The notes under the pieces: generated by a model | Told to the model about the DNA's origin: nothing | What the model saw: the letters and a program-made list of their open reading frames with translations, nothing else | Database searches by the model: none | Program-made: the position numbers and the translations under genes | Shown: one piece after another, positions 25,101 to 39,100 of the stretch | Position numbering within the stretch: position 1 is the stretch's first letter | How the letters are laid out: the number at the start of each line of letters is the position of its first letter | Assembly: GCA_026261815.1 (NCBI GenBank) | Contig: JAMPIT010000541.1 | Coordinates: forward strand, 1,116,001 to 1,180,000 | Source: Monarcha castaneiventris obscurior | Taxonomy: Eukaryota > Chordata > Aves > Passeriformes > Monarchidae | DNA: 64,000 nt | Direction of reading: 5' to 3'

Positions 25101-28100
25101 GGTACCTTCGAGCTTCCTACCTTTAGGAATCTGCAGAGTTCAAAGCTTGTGATACCTTCACAGTCCTGTCAAGTTCAGCAGGTCCCTTCAGCACTGCTCT
25201 TGGCTTCCCCACAGGATTTACACCTCCTTGACTCTGTGCCTTCCCCCACGGCACAGAGAGCTGCTGGGACAAACACCGATGCTTTGCTCTTGGTGCTAAA
25301 TTCATCACATTCTCACCCAAAAGGATCACAGGGTTTATTCTGGTAAATTCTGCTTCGTGTTCTCTGCCTTCTTCCTCTCCTACCTGTCGTGGGACGTGGC
25401 CTTTGCTGTTATCCACCTTCCACCTCCCCCTGGCTTTCAGTTAATGAGTTTATGAAAAATGTAATTATCTGCCTGAGCATCTTTCTCTCTGTCCATAACC
25501 CATTTGAATCCCTCATTAAAAACATTTTTAGGAACTGCCAAAGGAAGGGAGGAAAAAAAAGCTCCTTCCCTGTCCCCAGTCTTGGAAAGAAACTCTTCAG
25601 GTGACAGGAGGTTTTAGCTGTGGATATTTTTTATATGCTCCATGCTTAATTTGGAGAAAGTGTCATGTAACTGCAGCACGGTGACAAATCAAATTCCCCT
25701 CTGACACAACTCACTTTCTTCTCTTCCTTTCAGTGGGTTTACACTGAGAGCTCGTTTGGCTGTGCTCTCCTACCTGACTGAACTGTCCTCCCCTGACCTG
25801 TGCTTGTCTTTGGAACAGCACATCAGAGGCAGGAGTTGAACAGGCCTTGCTGGACAGGAAAAGGAAAAGTGTCCTGAGTCCAAGAAGCCTTTTACGTTTA
25901 TCTCTTCTCCGTGTTCCTGAAGTGCCAGCAAAACCTTAAATCCACTCTCTCAAGTACAGAACATCTGTCTTCCCCACAAGTTATCCAAGCTTTTCTTCCT
26001 TAATGACCTTACTTGGCAAATTACTCCTGTATTTACTACCTTGGTGAAATCTCAGAGTTTGAATTCCCAGTCTAGCCTTCATTTTCCATCTTCATTCTGC
26101 ATGTGCCATTCTCACCGTGGTTTCCTGTTCGTTTTTATGATGATTCATTACACATTTTCACTACTTCAAGCACTAAACCTCTTTTCTTTCAATGAATTAA
26201 TTTCTCTCCTTCAAATAAATGATCTGATTCTTTCCCCCTTCTCTCTTCACTTTTCTCCCTTTCCCTCAGTAAACCCTGGCTTTGGCTGATTTGTAGCAAC
26301 AAGAATTCCTGAGAAGGGCTGATTCCTCTATAGCTGTGTGAAATAGATGCTATGGCCAGGCTGCAGATTGTTGGCCCTTAAGTCTGCATAAACCCTGAAT
26401 AATAGCCCTGAAACCAAAGGAAATAGATTTCAAATTACCTATCCCACGCTATACCTTTCGAGCAGTGAGTTTCAAGTCATTTCAGAAGAAAAGAGGCCAA
26501 CTTCTCAAATAGTCTTGCTCCTATTGTAACATTTTTGTAGGAGAACATATTTAGCCTGATAAATTGTCTGAGCTAACATGTAAAACCCCTCTCTTTAGCA
26601 AAACCACCTGCTGTATGTTTCATGGCCTCTCCTGATAAAGCATTTGACAGCAATTCACTACAAATCCCAGCCACTCTGAGGCCTAAATGTGATTTTTTTT
26701 TGTGCAAAATATTTTCTGTCCAATTCGTCTCTGGTATAAATCCATCAATTTTTATATCATTTCTATTCTGCCAGTCTGTGACTACAGTGGAAGTGGGGCT
26801 CTTGTCTCCTCCAAAGATATTGTTTTATATGATTGTGTCATTCGAATGGAGTCAGTAAATAAAATCACTTGCTTCCACTTCAGTGTGTCCAACTTTCGAT
26901 ACATTCATCCAAAAATTTAAAACCTTTTAAAATCTTGTACCATCCATCAACCTTTCAATGCTTCCAATTTTAGCATCTGCCGGCTCTGGATGTTGGCACT
27001 CTCCCATCGTGATCATTTCTACTCTACTCATCATTCGGCCCTCAAGAGTAAGGGATTAGAGAAAGCCTAAAAATACCATGAAGGATGTCATTAATTTCAG
27101 TCACTTCCCTGGAAACGCAGACACTGCACATTCTGTTCAGACGTTTGTCCACCTCAGACAGTTCAGCCTTTCCACAGCTGCCTCCAAGCCATGGTGCTCC
27201 TCCTCGGGAGTGCAGCGAGCCTGGTGAGGCTGTCCCAGAGCCCTTCACACACTTTCCTGCTCTCCAATATCAAAAGCTAAATACTACTGAGATAATTCTG
27301 TCATTGCCTGGTGGTGCCTGAGAAAATTATTTCCCTAATGTTTTGGTTCCTCATCTACTTTCTGCCTACTCCGTGTCTATAAATAGGGCTAGTGTCATTT
27401 GAGCAGGGAACTACAGCTTCGTGCTCAAGGTTTATTTCTGCTCCTCTAATCATCTGGTAATGGACTATGTTGTAACATTCCTCTGCATCAAAAGGAGTAG
27501 TCAGCATTTATTTTTGCTCCAGAGCCTGAAGACATCCTAACAGCTTCAGAAAAGAAGCAGGAAACCCATTGCCAAACACATAACCTGCCATCACCACACT
27601 GAAGGATAGGTAACAGCAGAGTGGGTGAGCAACAGAAAGTGAGGAGAATGGCTAAACATTAACAGATAACCAAAACAACAATGGCATAATGGGTTTTCTG
27701 AGCAAGGCCATGAGCCGGTGTCACCAAAACTGTCTGAATCAGCCATTCATTTCCCACTGTTTTTTTTTTGAAAAAGATGTACTTCTGAGTATTTTCCTGT
27801 ACCATTAAGATTGTTTCTTGCGTGCTAGCCAAGAAAGGAAATAACCTCTGAAGAGTTTGGAAAGTGGTAAAGGACAGAGCTTAGACCAATGTGATTTTTT
27901 CCAAGGGAGAAGGACAAGGCACAAGGGGAAGTGAAGCTGCTCATAAATGAAGCAGAGAATTGTATCAAGGACACCCACTGGTGCCACTTGCTGAGTACCC
28001 TAAGCAAGATCACTGGGATGAGCTTTAACAGTGGTTGGGATTTCTTCATGTTGTTTCGTCCTTATTCACAGAAGTTTACTTGAAAGAATTTTGAACAAAA

Positions 28101-28143
28101 TATTTTTGGTTCCCCACACAGTGTCCTGCTGCAGTGGGATCGT
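25101..28143. other. Unique non-coding sequence, locally pyrimidine-rich
   Basis: No gene supported. Plus-strand pyrimidine-rich tracts are frequent at 25.7-26.3 kb. One of them, ending in TTTCAG at 25734, looks like a good splice acceptor, but the frame after it closes within 35 codons and no donor is seen. No transposon recognised. Confidence 0.45.
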
Positions 28144-28683
28144 TTGAGGTCAGGACTGTCCCTGTGTAACATCAGGCTGTCTCTGGACATGATTGACACC
28201 AGGCAAGGCTGCACAGCCTTGGCAGAACGGCCAGGGCAGCACTGCTGTGTTATCTGCAGGAACACGGCTCCCCCATTTCCTCCTGTGGAGAAAAAGTTGG
28301 GAATAACGACCCAGGCCCTGCTCAGCAAGGCCTCGGCCCTCTCGCAGCAAGGCCTCGGCCCTCTCGCAGCCTCTCTAATCTGCAGCATATTTAAAGATCA
28401 GACCACCTTCAAAGCATCACTTGACTTTATCTCTTCTCCTGTCTGTTCACACTGTCCTGGCCAAGCTGTTTTACTGCATTTTATCTGCAGGCTCACTGTG
28501 ACTCAAACAGGACGTGGCCACCCTCCCACGGCCATGGCCTGTCACCGTCCTGCTGCGGCCCTGCTCCTGCTGCCATTACTGGAATTGCTGTGGCATGTGC
28601 TGCAGCTCAGGATGAAATACAGCTTCCCACAGAAACCTTCAGTTCTCATCATTTCTTATGCATGTTTTACTGAGGACTCTTAG
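28144..28683 (+). other. Unrecognised 179-codon open frame in a GC-rich patch
   Basis: One of the longest open frames in the window, running from an ATG at 28144 to a stop at 28681-28683. It overlaps minus-strand frames of 108 and 66 codons in the same patch, a sign of low stop-codon density and not of coding selection. It includes the 22-bp tandem duplication at 28324-28370. There is no signal peptide, membrane segment or domain I can defend, and no splice or promoter context. I regard it as most likely chance. Confidence 0.15.
28324..28370 (+). repeat. 22-bp tandem duplication, 2.1 copies
   Basis: The unit starts AGCAAGGCCTCGGCCCTC. Two exact copies occupy 28324-28345 and 28346-28367, with the start of a third after them. 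Exact identity suggests a recent slippage or duplication event. Confidence 0.9.
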
Positions 28684-31420
28684 GCCTGGCATGAGTCCTC
28701 TCCCCACGTCGCTCAAGATGAATATCTGTGGTTTTGTAAGGGAAAAGGGATAACCCACGCTGCTGTGACGGCCATGCAGGCCACAATCAGTCTCCTGCTG
28801 TCCAGAGGACTAAATACCCACTGAATTAATCCTTTGTTGAAGAATTATGTACCCAGAAAATAGCATGGAGTAGCCATATAGGAAAAGAAAATATCTGTGA
28901 TACTGAAAACTAACAGTTTGCTACACTCATAACTCCAAGGTGGGAGAGCTTATATATTATCTTACTGATTCTGGAGGGGGAGCAAGTGTGGTGTAAGTTT
29001 GCACTTCACAAATTTTGTGAAGTCTTCCTGAGGACAAAAAAATGAGACAGGCAACCCTCAGACAGACAAACCTTCCTATTAGGATTAATCTAAAATATGT
29101 GGATTAAGAGCTGAGTTTTCCATGTTCACAAGAGAGAAACATTCCTGCGTTATTCAGTGTTTGTTAGAAAGAAATTAGGCAAACCAAGGCCAAGATCAGT
29201 AAACCATGTAAAGCTTTGCTTTACTCTATCCTTAAGCACTCAAGCTTTTCAGAACATGCCTTCTTTAGCCCCTCACTAAGTCCTGTTGCCCTCAGTTTCA
29301 CATAAGCACAAGACTTCTGTTGACTCTCTGTGAAAAGTTATGCCAAAATACACAGTCCAGAACAATTCAGAGGCACGATGCTTTTAAAGCAGCATTAATA
29401 ACTTTCCCCTGTGTATTTCTTCACAGTCACAGAAATCTGAATCTGCCTTTCAACAGGTAGTGCTTGGACAGTATTTTTCGTTACAAATCTTATCCACAAC
29501 AGCAAATTAAGCTGAAAGGAAAAGAATAAAAATTACTTTTCTGTTTTCAGTAAGAATTCCCATGCTGTACTAACGTGAGGTGATCTTGCCAAGAAGTGTC
29601 AAGCTCCACCTACTGGCGTTAAAACAAATTTGTAAATCAGCGCGCCGAGTTTTGGGTCTATCTACGAGAAGCAAACGGGCAATTTCACTGTCTTTGCAGA
29701 ATTTTAGTCCAATTCAATTATACTATATGTTAACCCATCTTCTTTAAAGATCAGCTGTATTTTCAAACTCTTGTGATATTCACTGAGTTATGTGACCATA
29801 GGAGAAAAACCTTTCACTGCCTGAGGTGCTGGGCTGTGCAAAAATAGCAATATCCATACAGCTGAACCAGAGAAGATTGTAGGGCTCTGTTTCACGTGGT
29901 GCTCACGTCCCAAAGACGCGTTTCCACAAGGCTGTGACCTGCCTAGCTCATCCTTAATTCAGCCACTCCTTAGGGGTACAAAGGATGACAATTTACACCT
30001 GTAAATAGTTCCCCAAATGATTACAAAGGGAGGGGAGATCTCCCTCTGCTGTGTGTGAGGGGGTAGGGAACGACAGCAGGGAGGAAATGTGTGGCTGCAA
30101 AAAGAGACACATCTCATCCTTTCACCAAGAAGACAAAATTAGGTTTTTTTCCTGTCAGTATTTATCTCAAACTCATAATTTCTATATACACTCTGCCTTT
30201 TCATATACACTCTGCCTGCTCTCGATTATAAAATCTCCAGAGACTGGAAATAAGTTCAATGATCGTTTTGAAGAAGGGCTAACTGCTACTTGTACCTGCA
30301 TTTTTTATGTCAGGTGGGGCTTTTGATAACCTAGAGATAAAAATACACCATGCTGAATTCGTGCTGAGTAAATGGGCACCATTGCAAGTGTGTGTATTCA
30401 TGATAAAATAAAAATCACTCAGCTCAAATACAGAACATCAAGGCCTCTGTAATAGGGCATCACTCAAATTCAAATTGCTTTCCAGATATTGAAGATATAG
30501 AAGGCTTAAAGAAGTGCATTTCTTCCTGACTGGTGTACAATAAACATCATAGATTTTTAATCTCATTGAGCCAAAAAAAAAAAGAAAAAGAAGGAGAGAG
30601 CAGGAACAGCCTTGACAGGAATCTGGTGTTGAGAAAATTCAACAATCAGAAAAGTCTGTGATTAGTGTTAATAGAACATAACATCCTATCCGTTTCATGT
30701 TTATTTACTTTTGAGGGAACATTCTTGCCTGAAATTGCATCCTGTTTCCAAAAAAGCCTCTATGCTGAAGCCTTACATGTACCAAGATTAGGAAACTAGG
30801 TCGAGCAAGTCCTGTTGGTGTGCAGGGTAAGTCAGCTGAGGGGATGTGCAAGTTCCAGCTGCCACTGGGACTCCCCCCTGCCCATCTGGCCGAGATGCTG
30901 CCCTGGTCCCTCTCCCTCGGGGCACTTTGCAGAGCCCATCCTGCGTGATGCTGGAAATCCAAATCCCTTCCCCATTTCCCCGTGGGTTGTGCTGCTGACC
31001 ATCAGCTCCACGCTCCAACCTTCTCCTCCCTTAGCTTTTCTGACTCTGCCCTCTCCTGGCTAGTTTCCCTCCTTGGTAATTGTTTCCTCCTTCCTGAGGC
31101 AAGAATTGAGGGGAATCTCACCAACATCAGCCCTTGGCCCCTCTGTCCCCACTCTGTGTATTTAAATAGGTGCAGTTACTGGAAAAGTGTCTTTCATCAC
31201 ACCTGAAAGATGCTGGTAACTATAGAAATCATATATCTCCTATTTTTCAACCAGCTTTATTCCCTGGGAAATCCTGTCCCAAGGCATAAGGTCATTGAAA
31301 ATATCTTCCCTGGGTTTTTTTCTCAAGCTTAGGAACAACAGCAATGTAATTTTATGACACTATCAGTAGGAAGATTAATAAAAGCACCAACTGAAAATAC
31401 TGTGAAAACATTATCACTTT
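28684..31420. other. Unique non-coding sequence
   Basis: No supportable gene. It contains a small tandem duplication at 30184-30221, an A-rich tract near 30573-30598, and a CTCF-like word on the minus strand at about 29602-29618 that misses one constrained base. Confidence 0.5.
30184..30221 (+). repeat. 19-bp tandem duplication
   Basis: ATATACACTCTGCCTTTTC (30184-30202) is followed directly by a copy differing at two bases (30203-30221). Confidence 0.85.
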
Positions 31421-31532
31421 TTGGGTTGTGTGGTTTGTTTTTTGCTTGGGTTTTTTTGGGGTTTTTGTTGTTGTATTTTAGGTTTTTGGGGGTTTTGATT
31501 TTGTTTTTGCTGCATTTCTCTTTCTCTTTTGG
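31421..31532 (+). repeat. Low-complexity T/G-rich tract
   Basis: About 110 bases made almost only of T and G on the plus strand. It has G-runs of three or more at 31423-31425, 31448-31450, 31458-31461 and 31488-31492. The loops between runs are long (7 to 26), so a stable G-quadruplex is doubtful. Confidence 0.75.
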
Positions 31533-33014
31533 TTTAGACACTTATTTCAATTAAAACTCCCTTATAATCAAATCTATTTTGCCCATTTCTGCTCTTGGCA
31601 AATGCTCTCCTGTCACCCTGAATCTGTTCCAAAATCCTTGGCAAAGTCATGACCCTGGACTTGCTTCTATCACTCCCTTCACAGCCTCACTCTTTCTCCT
31701 TTTTCAGCCTCATTCAAAATCCCTCTTTGAAATTCCTCCAGTGCTTCTTACTGAGCCTGACAACTTCTTTCAGACAAGCTGTGGATCTGTGTCTTACAGA
31801 GATGTCCTTGACTGTCCCATTCATTTTTTTCATTTCTATTTTTAAGCAACTGTTTGTTACTCTTTTAGGGGAGATTTCCACAGAAATCCCCTCCTCCAGA
31901 ACTACCCTAGGCCATGAAGTGTGTAAGACAAAATGTGGCTTAATAAATTGTAGCTTTTTATGTCAATTTTGTGCTCCAGCCTTTTACTTTTTTTCTTGTT
32001 CCGCTGTTGAGTAACACCTTACCCGCCCTCATTAATGTCATGGAAATATCTGATGAATAAAGGATTTGCCTGTAGCAGTCTCTGACTGCCTTAAGCATCC
32101 TAGAAGTTGTTATTCAGCTGTAGATATGGAGGTAATCTCCTTCAAGGAAATGGGACTAACCAACTGGGACTCTTGAGTTTAATACTGAGGTCCTTAAATA
32201 GTCAAAATGTGGAATAAACTAAATAAAAGAAGCATACTTTGGTACTTTCATAACATTGAGACAGTATTCCAGTCATTTTTCTCAGAGTGCTCAGTGGGAA
32301 ATGCTGGTATCTCATATCACATCATTTGTCTTTACTAAGAGCAATATTCCCCTTTAGTATTTCCTGGAGCAGCCTAAGGCACTGATAACTCTGGAAAGAA
32401 GAGAGCTCACGAGTCAAATATGGGGAGCAACAGTGCTCCAGTATCCAAACAACTCTATGCTCTTTATTTTGCCTTGCCAACTTGTCATGAGCAGACATTT
32501 TTCTTCAGAGAAATCTGTGTGAGATAGAGGCAGAAGTATTTGGGGAATCTGGGCCTGAAGTCATCTGATAAGGAAGCAGAGGGCTGGGGGGACAACTTTT
32601 TATTATTTCTGAAGTGGGAGATGACACAGAACTGGGGAAAAGCCCCTCTTCTCCTGCCCCTCTAAATACAGAATTGCAGTGTTTTGTCTTCCCACTCCCA
32701 AAGTGTGATCTCACACTCCCCCAAAGGAGATCTCTAACCTGGCCATGGGCTTCAAGAATATTTTCATGTACCCTGACAGCTCATTAAAATAAATGCAGGG
32801 TGATAAGAGAAAAAAATGCAGAAATAGTAGAAAATCTTAAAAATCTGTTCTCTGGTTATTCCTGTTGTCCTTCTTTCCCTTGAAAAAGCAGGATTTTAAC
32901 AGCACTACCTAATACAGAAAGACATAAGAGGGTGCACCACAGACAGGATTTCATTCTACCCTACATTTTGCTGTACTAGTTGGTGCTGCATATTTTAAAT
33001 CTACAAAACTGTTG

Positions 33015-33048
33015 TGCTGGGTATATTTAAATGCTGGGTGTATTTAAA
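33015..33048 (+). repeat. 17-bp tandem duplication
   Basis: TGCTGGGTATATTTAAA (33015-33031) is followed by the same unit with one A-to-G change (33032-33048). Confidence 0.9.
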
Positions 33049-34796
33049 TTCTATTTTATATCTAACCTTCCCTCTGCAATTGCCCCAGCAGTTTTCCCTT
33101 TTGCCGTGGCATCTGTCCCTTCCTGAGCATTGCCACAAAGCTGCCTCCTATTTTCCTGTTGCTCTGACCATGACCCTCCTCTCTTTGAACAACCCCACAT
33201 CTCTGCTGTATCCAGCAGAGAAGACTTGGTGTCTTCACCTTGAAATCCTCTCAGAAGTGCACCTTGCTTATCCCTGCTCTCTGCTGAAATGCCAGTGGGC
33301 AAAGGCAACACCGTGGGCATTTGGAGACTGAAAAAATCCTTTTCCTGTGAACTGGGATGGAGTAGAATCTATTCATGCATTCTCTCTCTGCATCTTCTTC
33401 ACACTTCCTGACCAAACATTCCCTGGGAAGTTTCACTAGATTTTCTTTTTTAAAAATCTGATGCGAAATGTTTGACTCCAGTTACAAAAACATACTTTGA
33501 TGGAAATGCATTTGGCTGAAACTGCTCCACAGCATCAGCTCTAATCACCTCTGACTTTCAACCAACCCCTGATAGCAGCCTCCCACAGCAAACTTGGTAC
33601 ATTTTCAAACTTTAGGGTGCCCTGCTTCCTCCCATGCTGTCCTTCAAAACCTCACAAAGCTACGTCATCCTTCTTCTAATCTGTCCCTTGAGGGAAGCCT
33701 AAGGGGGAAAAAAAAAAGGATTCTGCTGTACAAAGGAATTAATAATTCTGAAGAAAAAAAATTAATGTAACAAAAGCAGCAAACAAACAAACACCTTGCA
33801 AATTAACTTTTTAGAAGATGCCTTTGAGTGAAGCAGGAACTTTCAGCTCAGCAGAAACTTTCTCTAGGAGAGATTTCTCAGGACAGAGATGAACTTTCTG
33901 ATTAAAAAGACAAGATCAGAATACTGCAGGTATGTTTATATTCATAGCATTGAATTTCAGTTCCCCACTTGGCCTAATTAGGAGAAGCAAGTGCACTGGA
34001 TGCTGGGCATATTTTGATTTTGGGTTTCTTTCTTTGTTTCTCCTTAAAAACAATCACCTGTGGTTTCATTTTAGGGCAAACCCAAACCTTACCAAGAAAT
34101 CTGCAAAATATTTCGAACAATGAGAAAGAGGATTGTGTTGCTACAGCTTCAGTTTTAATTTTTTAAACATGTTTTTTTGAGGCACATTGCTCTGAAATGG
34201 TTCCAGGCCCCAAACACCAATATGTTGGAATAAAGAATATAATGAGTTGCAGGAATATTTCAATATTGCTCACACATATAAAAAAACGTGTCACACCTGT
34301 AACATGTCCTCTGGGTACTCCCAAAAGTTACACTTGTATTGCTAAAAGAAAATTTTAAAAATTGGGATTTGTGGCCATCCAACAGGGAAATCAGTCTCCT
34401 CTGACTGTAAGAAGCTCCACTATTTGTAATAAATATTTTTTCTTATTCAAAAGCTTTTCAATAAATCAATCCATTTTTGTTTCCAAATATATTATGAGTA
34501 GCTGGCAAACGCTAACAAGAAGCAAAAATTTCCATTCCAAACTATTATTTCAAAGTGAAACACTTTGTGTCCTTTTCTTCTCTTTCTTTTTGTCAATTTA
34601 GGAAATGAAAGTTTATGTTGAAATGTTGGTTTGAAACAAGAGTTAAATGTTCCAAGAAATTGTTTCTACATTTCAGACAAGAAAACTCTCAGTTCTAGCT
34701 GAAGACTGACAACTGAAAGAGGTTGACTTTGAAATTACTTTATTCCAAATAATATTGGAAGTAATTTTATTGTTGGTACCCAGACTCTTCCTGCTG

Positions 34797-34811
34797 TCAG
34801 CAGATGGCAGC
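34797..34811 (+). promoter_or_regulatory. CTCF-like core motif
   Basis: TCAGCAGATGGCAGC fits the CTCF core NCANNAGRNGGCRSY at every constrained position. It has the same orientation as the candidate at 433-447. Binding is unproven. Confidence 0.35.
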
Positions 34812-36100
34812 CTCGACATATTCCAGCGAGTTGCAGGTTTCTTAGGTGAAGTTTAAATCGGCTTCAGTCAGCATTTTCCTTTTGAGGTGATTCCTTTGCT
34901 CTCCACACTCTGTCCTGACTTCCTCTCCATCTCAGTGGTCTGCAGTCATTTCTAGCTGAAGCCAGTCAGCCCCGAGTCAATTCACTGCTTTAAAATCAAC
35001 ACCTCTGCTTCTTAAATTGCAATGGAATTTGGGGCTAAAGAAAGCTTTCCTAGGCAAACATGCAGAAGGCCAATAGCAGTACCCCCAAATCCCCTTACCT
35101 GATTCATGGAGTTTGGTTTTTATTTATGCTGCAAGGTGACCCGAGTATCATGAACAAACAACACTCAGCTGTACAAGGATTGCAAGACTGAATTCCTGGC
35201 TGTGCTCTCCTGCCCAAATTTAATGTGAAAATGCCAATACCTTCACACCAAAACAAGCATTTCCATAATGGCTTTTTTCTCCAAAGAGCTCTCCACTATC
35301 CTTCTTGTAGTTGGTGAAAAAAATTGAAAAACTATTTACTTAAAACTCCAGTAATTCAATCCATGGATTAAACCTTTTGGAGATCTTAAGCCTGGTCTAT
35401 AAACAAAGCAAAGGAAACATTAGGTGTAGCATTCTCTGCTGCTGTTGCATGTCGCTTCTGAAAAGAGGAGGAGGTTAAGTTTGAGACGAAATTAGCAACT
35501 CAGATGCCAGTGAGCTTTCTGGAAGTAGCAAGAATCTAAATCCAAATTTTGGAGCTAGGTTCATAACAGTGGGCCAAACCCTCTTGTCAGAAATATATAC
35601 GTAAATCTTTGGGGTTTTTGGCGCCAGAAACTTCAGTCTGGGTTTGGTGCTTCAGCCCTCCATCATTTACTGCTATCAGATATCAACAGGAGGAGATTTC
35701 CCTCACCCCAAGCTTCCTATACCTTGGGTGAGAAGGCAGAAGCTCACAGGAAATGCACAAGAGTTTGAGGTGAGAATAACAGTAAAGCCCTCAGTCCATG
35801 AAGATCCAGAGTATGTCTGTAGGATCTCCGGTTTAAAACTTCTCATCCCCTATGTAGCCAAGTGCATTATTTTTTTTCAATTCCTGAAATTTATGCCTGA
35901 GTCAATTTCAAACTGAGCTCATTTTTGCTTTAGAGACACCAAATTGACACTTGCAGGCCTTGGATCCTACTTCTGGAGAAGTGCATCAGAAAGAAAATCA
36001 TTCCTTGATACTTGGGAGTGACGCATTTGGGATAGCTAATTGTAAGGTCTGAAACGTGTAATGAGCTCCAGGTACTCATGCAGGTAGTTCTCCAGGAATA

Positions 36101-39100
36101 TTGTCTTAATTTTCTTTTTCATTTCCTTCCCTTTTAATCAGATGTTCCTACAATCAAACCAGCCTAAGGCTTGATTCAGTGGGTGATAACTCACGCTGAA
36201 GCTCAGGGAGAGCCTGAGGCTAAATATGCTGGGATATGAGTAACACACAGGAATTTTGCCCCTGCTGTTTTTACTGCCACATCCCTTGGCTCGTTCAAAA
36301 AGTGAGCACAGGAGTTGTGAAGCCAACACTGTCTTCTGCCAAGGAAGGAGCAGTCCTTGCCTCCACCCTGCAGATCCCTGCAAGCCCGAGGTCACATCCC
36401 ACTGACAGCACAGCTCCTCACTGCAGGATGGAAAGGTCTAGCAACAAAAGCCTCATTGCTACATAGAAAATCTGTGACTGGAGGTGAAGATATTGGTGGT
36501 TTTCAGGGAGCTTTTATTGCTCAGGACTTTATGTTCTTAAATCATTGTGCTGTTGTTGATACTGCACTGTGCTCGCTCCCCGATGAGCTGTAGGTGGCTG
36601 AGGTCAACCCATGGCATCTATAAACACACTTTGTTTAGTCTCAGGATTTATCCCACCATAAAAGGGAGCAATTAATAAATAAATAAATTAATTAATTAAA
36701 AACTGGCCGCACAAAGGACAGGCTTCCAAAATCAGGATGCTGGAGGTTTCACTTTGAACCCCGCAGTTCAGAGGCTCACAAGAACTTTTAAATCTTGAAC
36801 TAGAAAAAGCACATGAGTGCTTGTGTGCTGAGGACAGCAGAGCCTGCCTGCTTGAGCCCGGGATTAAGTGTGTGAACTGATGCTGACACTCTGTCATCAG
36901 CACCCAGAGCTCCTCCAACTGGGCCTGCCACACACGGCACTCGTGGGTTCATGCCACCCCTCCTAAAGATAGCAAAGTGCGGCCAGGGAGCCTTTGCTCT
37001 TGTTTCAGGCTCATTAGATGGGTGATGACAGCTTATAGTAGTGGTCCCCCGTGGCCAGACAACATGCAGGGCCCCCCACTGCTGCTGCCCACCCTAGTGG
37101 CAGCTGAATTTCACCAGCTGTCGTGGCAACCAGTGGGACACCGGCACAGATCTCCCCGTGTCTGCCTAAATGGACTCTGGGCTTTTGGTGCAAGCTCCCC
37201 TGGAGCCTCTCTCTCCTCAGAAATGTGCCCCCCAAACTCAGAATTCTGGTTAAAAGTGCTTTCCCTGTTTCTCTTTGCATCTCGTTTTACCAGAGATAAC
37301 CTGGAGAAGACATGAATGCCCCTCATTCTCTCCCCCTTGTTTTGAATCACTTCAATGTTGAGCATTCACACCTGTGAGATCACTTCTCATCCAAGAAAGA
37401 GTGTTTCCTAATTAGAAGTTTAATGCTGGTGTCTTTTAAGTATCAAAACCATTATATGGTTACCTCAGCCTAATCTGAAATATGATCTTCATGTGCTCAC
37501 TTAGTGCCATTGGCTGTAATTTTACCCAGGCTCAAAAATAAGTTAAACTCACAGCACTCCCAGTTTTATGGTCCTTCCCTGCATTGACTATTTTCTGAAT
37601 TGCTGGATTGTACCTAATTTCATGGGTCTATGAAAGGACTATTTTACAAATTTGTGTTAGCAATCAAAACTAGAAAGGCTTCTTGAATGATCTCCAGTGT
37701 GCAAAACCTTCTCAGAATATGTGGGAAAGGTTTTGTTTCTGTTCTGTATATTCATTGCTCTATTTCCTAGTAAAACATCACACATCATTTGATGCAGATG
37801 AAGGCAAGGCAGAGACCCGGGCATGGGGCATGGTTTGAGAACATGATGAGGCCTTTGTGGTTCTCTAAGTCATGTTTTAAAACAGATTGATAACTGTGAT
37901 GTATTGAGATGTTGCAACTGCTTTGTTACCACCATCACTTGCTTCCAGCTCTCAGAGAGACAAGGATCCTCTTCTTCTTTCTAGAGATACTGTGATGCAT
38001 GAAACATCAAGAGTCACTGAACAAAGCAGTGATCTAAATCCAAGCAGAGAAGAGTCTTTTTGTGGAAAACTCCATCACCACTCTGTGCAGTGGACAGAGA
38101 TCTGTTCTTTAAATGGCTCTGGGTTAATACAATCATAGTGATTACTGATTTTGTCCTAATTACAAAAGTAATTCCATGTTTCAATGGAAAGCTATTCATT
38201 GATAATGTTAAGCCTTGATTTCATTTTCATTATTTCCTCAGGCACGCTGTCTTTCTGTAAAGACCTCTGTCCTGGTTGTCTTTGTTTAGTGTGAACATCA
38301 GAACACGCAACACTGCCCCACAATGCATACTCTGTATTTGTAACAGACACTACAGAACTTATTCTAACTCTAGAGGAGTAAAAAGCAACTCCTCTACTTT
38401 AAATGCTGGGATCTGCTTGTAGTTGTTTGCTTCAGATCAGAAAGATTTAAGCAAAACTATTCTTCCTCCTTTTTTTTATTTTTTTACACAACTCAATTTC
38501 CACTACGTTTAATTCATTCAGTATGAAAAAATATTCTCCACTCTAAAACCAACTCAGCAGCACTCACTGAGGCCTCCCTGAACTGCACCACTGTTCACAG
38601 ACTGGTGCAAATTCCTCACACATTTTTATGGTGCTTCTCAGTACAGTAGCTGAGTGCAACACAAACAGGAATATTTGTGTGTTCACAACTTCCTAGCGAG
38701 GTGGCAAGTGATGTTACCCTGTCATTTTTACAGCATCGTGCTCCAGAGAGCTGCATTTAGGGCAGTGTAAGTCCCAAAACTCACACCGAGCTGCAGGGCC
38801 TGTGACCTACCCTTCATGTAGCTGCCAGTATGAGAATTTCTGGCTCTGCTTGTCAGATTGGGAAGGGAGGATCTAGACCCAAAGTCCAGTACCCAAGTCA
38901 CAAGATCGTTCTTCTCTATGTGGATAAAAGCTGGTGTTAATATAGGTCACCTGTAGAGTAATCAGTAAAATGATTGTCTGCAGTCAGGGGCATGACAGAG
39001 TTACTCAGAAACACCAGTGAAATGATCTGTGGTAATTCTGAGCTGTTTATTACCTTCATTCACTAAAAACGTTGTTTTAGCAGAAAAAGAGGAAGGACAG

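Larger units (their letters stand above)
31533..36100. other. Unique non-coding sequence
   Basis: About 4.6 kb with only chance-length frames (up to 121 codons, 31649-32014 plus). It includes a 17-bp tandem duplication at 33015-33048 and a CTCF-like motif at 34797-34811. No gene or mobile element recognised. Confidence 0.5.

Noticed and set aside
25711..25840. Acceptor-like tract at 25734 followed by a short open frame
   Set aside because: The frame closes within 35 codons and no donor follows; pyrimidine tracts are common in this stretch.
31421..31532. G-quadruplex in the T/G-rich tract
   Set aside because: Four G-runs exist, but two of the three loops exceed 20 bases, so a stable quadruplex is unlikely.
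5312..37862. ATGAGGCCTTTGTGGTT found at about 5315 and again at about 37846
   Set aside because: A single shared 17-mer in 64 kb is close to chance expectation, and the flanks do not align.
38267..38300. TGTCCTGGTTGTC resembling an LTR start
   Set aside because: No matching LTR end or promoter features follow; a short chance match.
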